DNA of 64,000 nucleotides from Zygaena filipendulae (lineage: Eukaryota > Arthropoda > Insecta > Lepidoptera > Zygaenidae): assembly GCA_907165275.2 (NCBI GenBank), contig OU015662.1, positions 4,533,501 through 4,597,500 of the forward strand, in the 5' to 3' direction. Positions 61,376 through 64,000 of this stretch are shown piece by piece (positions within the stretch are counted from its first letter, which is position 1; the number at the start of each line of letters is the position of its first letter). Under the pieces are notes generated by a model. That model did not search any database. It was not told where the DNA came from and saw nothing but the letters and a program-made list of their open reading frames with translations. A program made the position numbers and the translations under genes.

Positions 61376-63030
61376 TATCTCATAAAGTAGGTATTGATTT
61401 GGATATTCAATTTTTGACGTAATAGCTGACTTTCCTTGTCTTAATTAAATTTGTTTGCCTTTTTTTCAAATTAGATCTATAACTTATTGTTGATGATAAA
61501 CAAAACAAAACTCCGTTTTATTTATAGAAGCGCTGCCGTCCCTTTGAACGTGTTCCTCTTTATCAGACCAACAATAATTGCATTCAAAATCAAAGATGTA
61601 AGCTTTAGATAGGGCGTGGGTATTTTCACTAATTAAGGCTCTACATGCACCGGGGAACAATTAAGAGGGACCGATTGTCGATAAGAACTTAAGAGTGATC
61701 CAATCGATAGTACTCAAGACAAGATGGTGACTGGTTAAGCTGTAGTTTGTTGACACCCTATTAAGAGAGTTTATCCTTAAAGATAAAACTTTAGCTATAT
61801 ATTTGACGGTATTTTTGGTAACTGAGCAAAGACGTAAACGGAAGAGAAAAATTTTTGCTTGTGATTCATAATAATCTCTATGCACATTCATAATATTCAA
61901 AATACATACATAATATTTTGGATTTCCCTGAATTTTATTAGAATTGATAAGAAGTTGTTGGATTTTTTTACAAATATAGGTACCTTCAATTTTGACCAAG
62001 TCTGTAACATGTAAAAAAAACTATGCGTAGCCTAAAAAATAAAGTTCCGACCATTTAATGGCAAATCATAAATTGATGGACGCTTTAATTTAGAAACAAA
62101 AGAAATCCACAAGCAGTTTGCCATTAAGGTTGGTGGGGAAACCCTATTACTTTCGCTCCTTTAAAACATCGTGGAAGTTAAACGAAAAACTCCGCTTATA
62201 AACGCTCGATTTAACCCTAGCGGTAATCGTAACACAAACAATGCCGAGGTGAAATAATGTCGAATAGCTACCGACAAATTAGGCGACCTTTTTAGTAGGT
62301 AGGTATTTAAAATGAAACGGAAGGGAAGTTTTTGTTTGCGCCACCCTTCTGCTTGTGCTCCGTTCTCGATGTTGGAAAGTTGTACCTTTCAAAATGAAAG
62401 AAATTTAAATACATATTATTGTGAACACTTTTATTTCAATCACTTAAAATCATACGTTTACAATGACTTATAAACATTACAATTTATAGAACCTAATTAA
62501 AAGTATAGTGAGCGAATGTTCATGTTCATTGTTGTGATTTAATTTTATCTAGTTTCTCTTCAGGTAATTGTTGATTGTTGCTCTCTTATAAATCCACTAG
62601 ATATAGGTACAACTTGTTAATGAATTGACTTAAAACCTGATACACCCCATTTAAAAAATTAACAATAAAATGATTAAAACATAAATTATATAAAAAAAAT
62701 GTATAGTCTAAAAGTTATTCTACATTAGTTTGAAGGTGACCTATCTACGAAATTTCAAGTGCTACGCCCGCGCCTACTACGTGTCAATGACCGATTCGAT
62801 TTATTTGCTACGAGCGGCGTACGCGCCAAATATTGTATCATAAATAATTTAGCTATGGGTGAAAATGAAAAATATAACATGTATTAAAACATGGTGCGAT
62901 CGATTCGGAAGTCGATTCGGAACAAATTACTTTCTAGTTTTCAGTCAATTCATTAACACGTTGTACATACCAAAACCAGCAAGAGGAAAAAACCAAAAAA
63001 ATGGTAAATTTTGTGATAGGTACCCAATCG
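61376..63030. other. No gene seen
   Basis: A 112-codon minus frame at 61661-61999 has no recognisable family and average AT-rich composition. 62100-62400 is somewhat less AT-rich and could be noncoding regulatory DNA. Confidence 0.4.
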
Positions 63031-63034
63031 TATG

Positions 63035-63180
63035 AAAATAAAAGATTTTTTTTAAAGGTGTTTGTTCATCCATCACGTAAAAACAGCGGAACGTATTTAA
63101 ATAGATACTTTTATCCCGGAACAGAGATGTCTTGAGGCAATCCCGAACCGCTCGTGAGCAGAGCCGCAGCAAGCAGCTAG
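63035..63180 (+). mobile_element. Helitron-like repeat, diverged
   Basis: CATCCATCACGTAAAAACAG, TACTTTTATCCCGGAACAGA and GCAGCTAG|T at 63177-63180. Confidence 0.5.
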
Positions 63181-63513
63181 TTATCTAGATAAAAAATAGG
63201 CAAGAACTAATTTCAAGCAAAACTCCATTATACCAATTTTATCTGTAGGTAGGATATGAAGTTCCAATACTATGTACTTCGTATATTAATTTGTAACAAT
63301 CGTAAAAGTTATTTCGTTTCATGGGTTAATAAATTTTTATTGGCATTTTTACAGGATAATATAGTCTTTGGGGCTTCAGGTGGGTAGAGATGGCAAAAAT
63401 ATTAACAATGGTAAATGCACAAAATAGCATTTAGGATACTACTACAATATTTATACTGCTTACACTATAATGTCATTATAATATGTCTTTTGTTTTTTTG
63501 AAATAAGACTAAC

Positions 63514-63738
63514 GGCCGCACTCAGAATCGACTTTAATGATTACTTAGTTAAGTATAGATTTTTAAAACAAAACTGCCGCAATCAGAGACGTTCAGTAAA
63601 TTAATGTTAGTTGGCATTTAATAAGATATAACTTAATTAGTTAAATGCCGATTATTATTAATTTATTTATTTAGTTTTGTTTTAAAAATCTATACTTACT
63701 TAACTAAGTAATCATTAAAGTCGACTCTGAGTGCGGCG
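63514..63738. mobile_element. Palindromic MITE (GCCGCACTCAGAGTC family), copy 3
   Basis: Near-complete: GGCCGCACTCAGAATCGACT at left and GTCGACTCTGAGTGCGGCGG at right. The arms pair through TAGATTTTTAAAACAAAACT. About 225 bp. Confidence 0.85.
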
Positions 63739-64000
63739 GTAAATCCGCGTAATTTAAAAACAAAAACCGGTAAGTAGAGTAGGTATAATATAAAGACAAA
63801 TAGATAAATAATTATATCGAAATAAAGTAGAAAACTTTTGACATCATGCGTGTTATTAACTGGTAGGTAGGTATTCTATAACGTATCTAAATAGAAATGC
63901 CTTCATCATAAAAAAAACTGTACCTACTGAAATCTAATTCGAATTTTGAATTTGGAGAATAAGATACTATGCTCAGGACATTCACGAATAGGTAGGTACG

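Noticed and set aside
61661..61999. 112-codon minus frame
   Set aside because: No recognisable motif and no coding-like composition shift against the flanks.

Overview
The window looks like a stretch of moth or butterfly (lepidopteran) chromosome. It is AT-rich and gene-poor. It contains several repeat types typical of Lepidoptera: Helitron-like repeats ending in CTAG, tRNA-derived SINEs with an (ATT)n tail, foldback MITEs, LINE fragments, and a very frequent TACCTAC / GTAGGTA word. The species call is inference. No rRNA, true tRNA gene or CRISPR array was seen.

The one convincing host protein-coding gene is an intronless long-type Toll receptor at 31162-35007 (+). It has 1281 codons from the first in-frame ATG: signal peptide, a long leucine-rich-repeat (LRR) block, a cysteine cap pair, a second short LRR block, one membrane helix, a TIR domain and a proline-rich tail. 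It is probably the Toll-6-like paralogue. A candidate Inr+DPE promoter sits about 470 bp upstream, and the predicted leader has at least nine short upstream ORFs. The CDS ends in an unusually GC-rich tail.

Layout. 1-11.9 kb: no gene; a three-copy 54-bp tandem repeat, two CRE-bearing MITEs, Helitron-like copies including a head-to-tail pair, and LINE tails. 11.9-30.6 kb: no gene; two tRNA-derived SINE families, more Helitron-like copies, and a long palindromic MITE near 27 kb. 30.6-36.1 kb: Toll promoter, leader, CDS and 3' region, followed by another MITE. 36.1-47.4 kb: Helitron-like copies and nested foldbacks at 38.2-39.0 kb. 47.4-49.2 kb: a repeat of 272-bp units, a 128-bp-arm hairpin and a LINE tail. 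49.2-55.8 kb: mostly anonymous sequence. 55.8-57.6 kb: a 5'-truncated LINE with an open reverse-transcriptase frame. 57.6-64 kb: anonymous sequence, a truncated MITE abutting a (CA)n/(CG)n microsatellite, and another palindromic MITE.

Only the Toll gene and the LINE ORF are supported as coding. The Toll gene is flanked by about 31 kb and 29 kb without another recognisable host gene, so regulatory DNA for it may lie in those flanks. I did not find a clear new multi-gene system. The most interesting signals are the architecture of the Toll gene and the density of foldback DNA.
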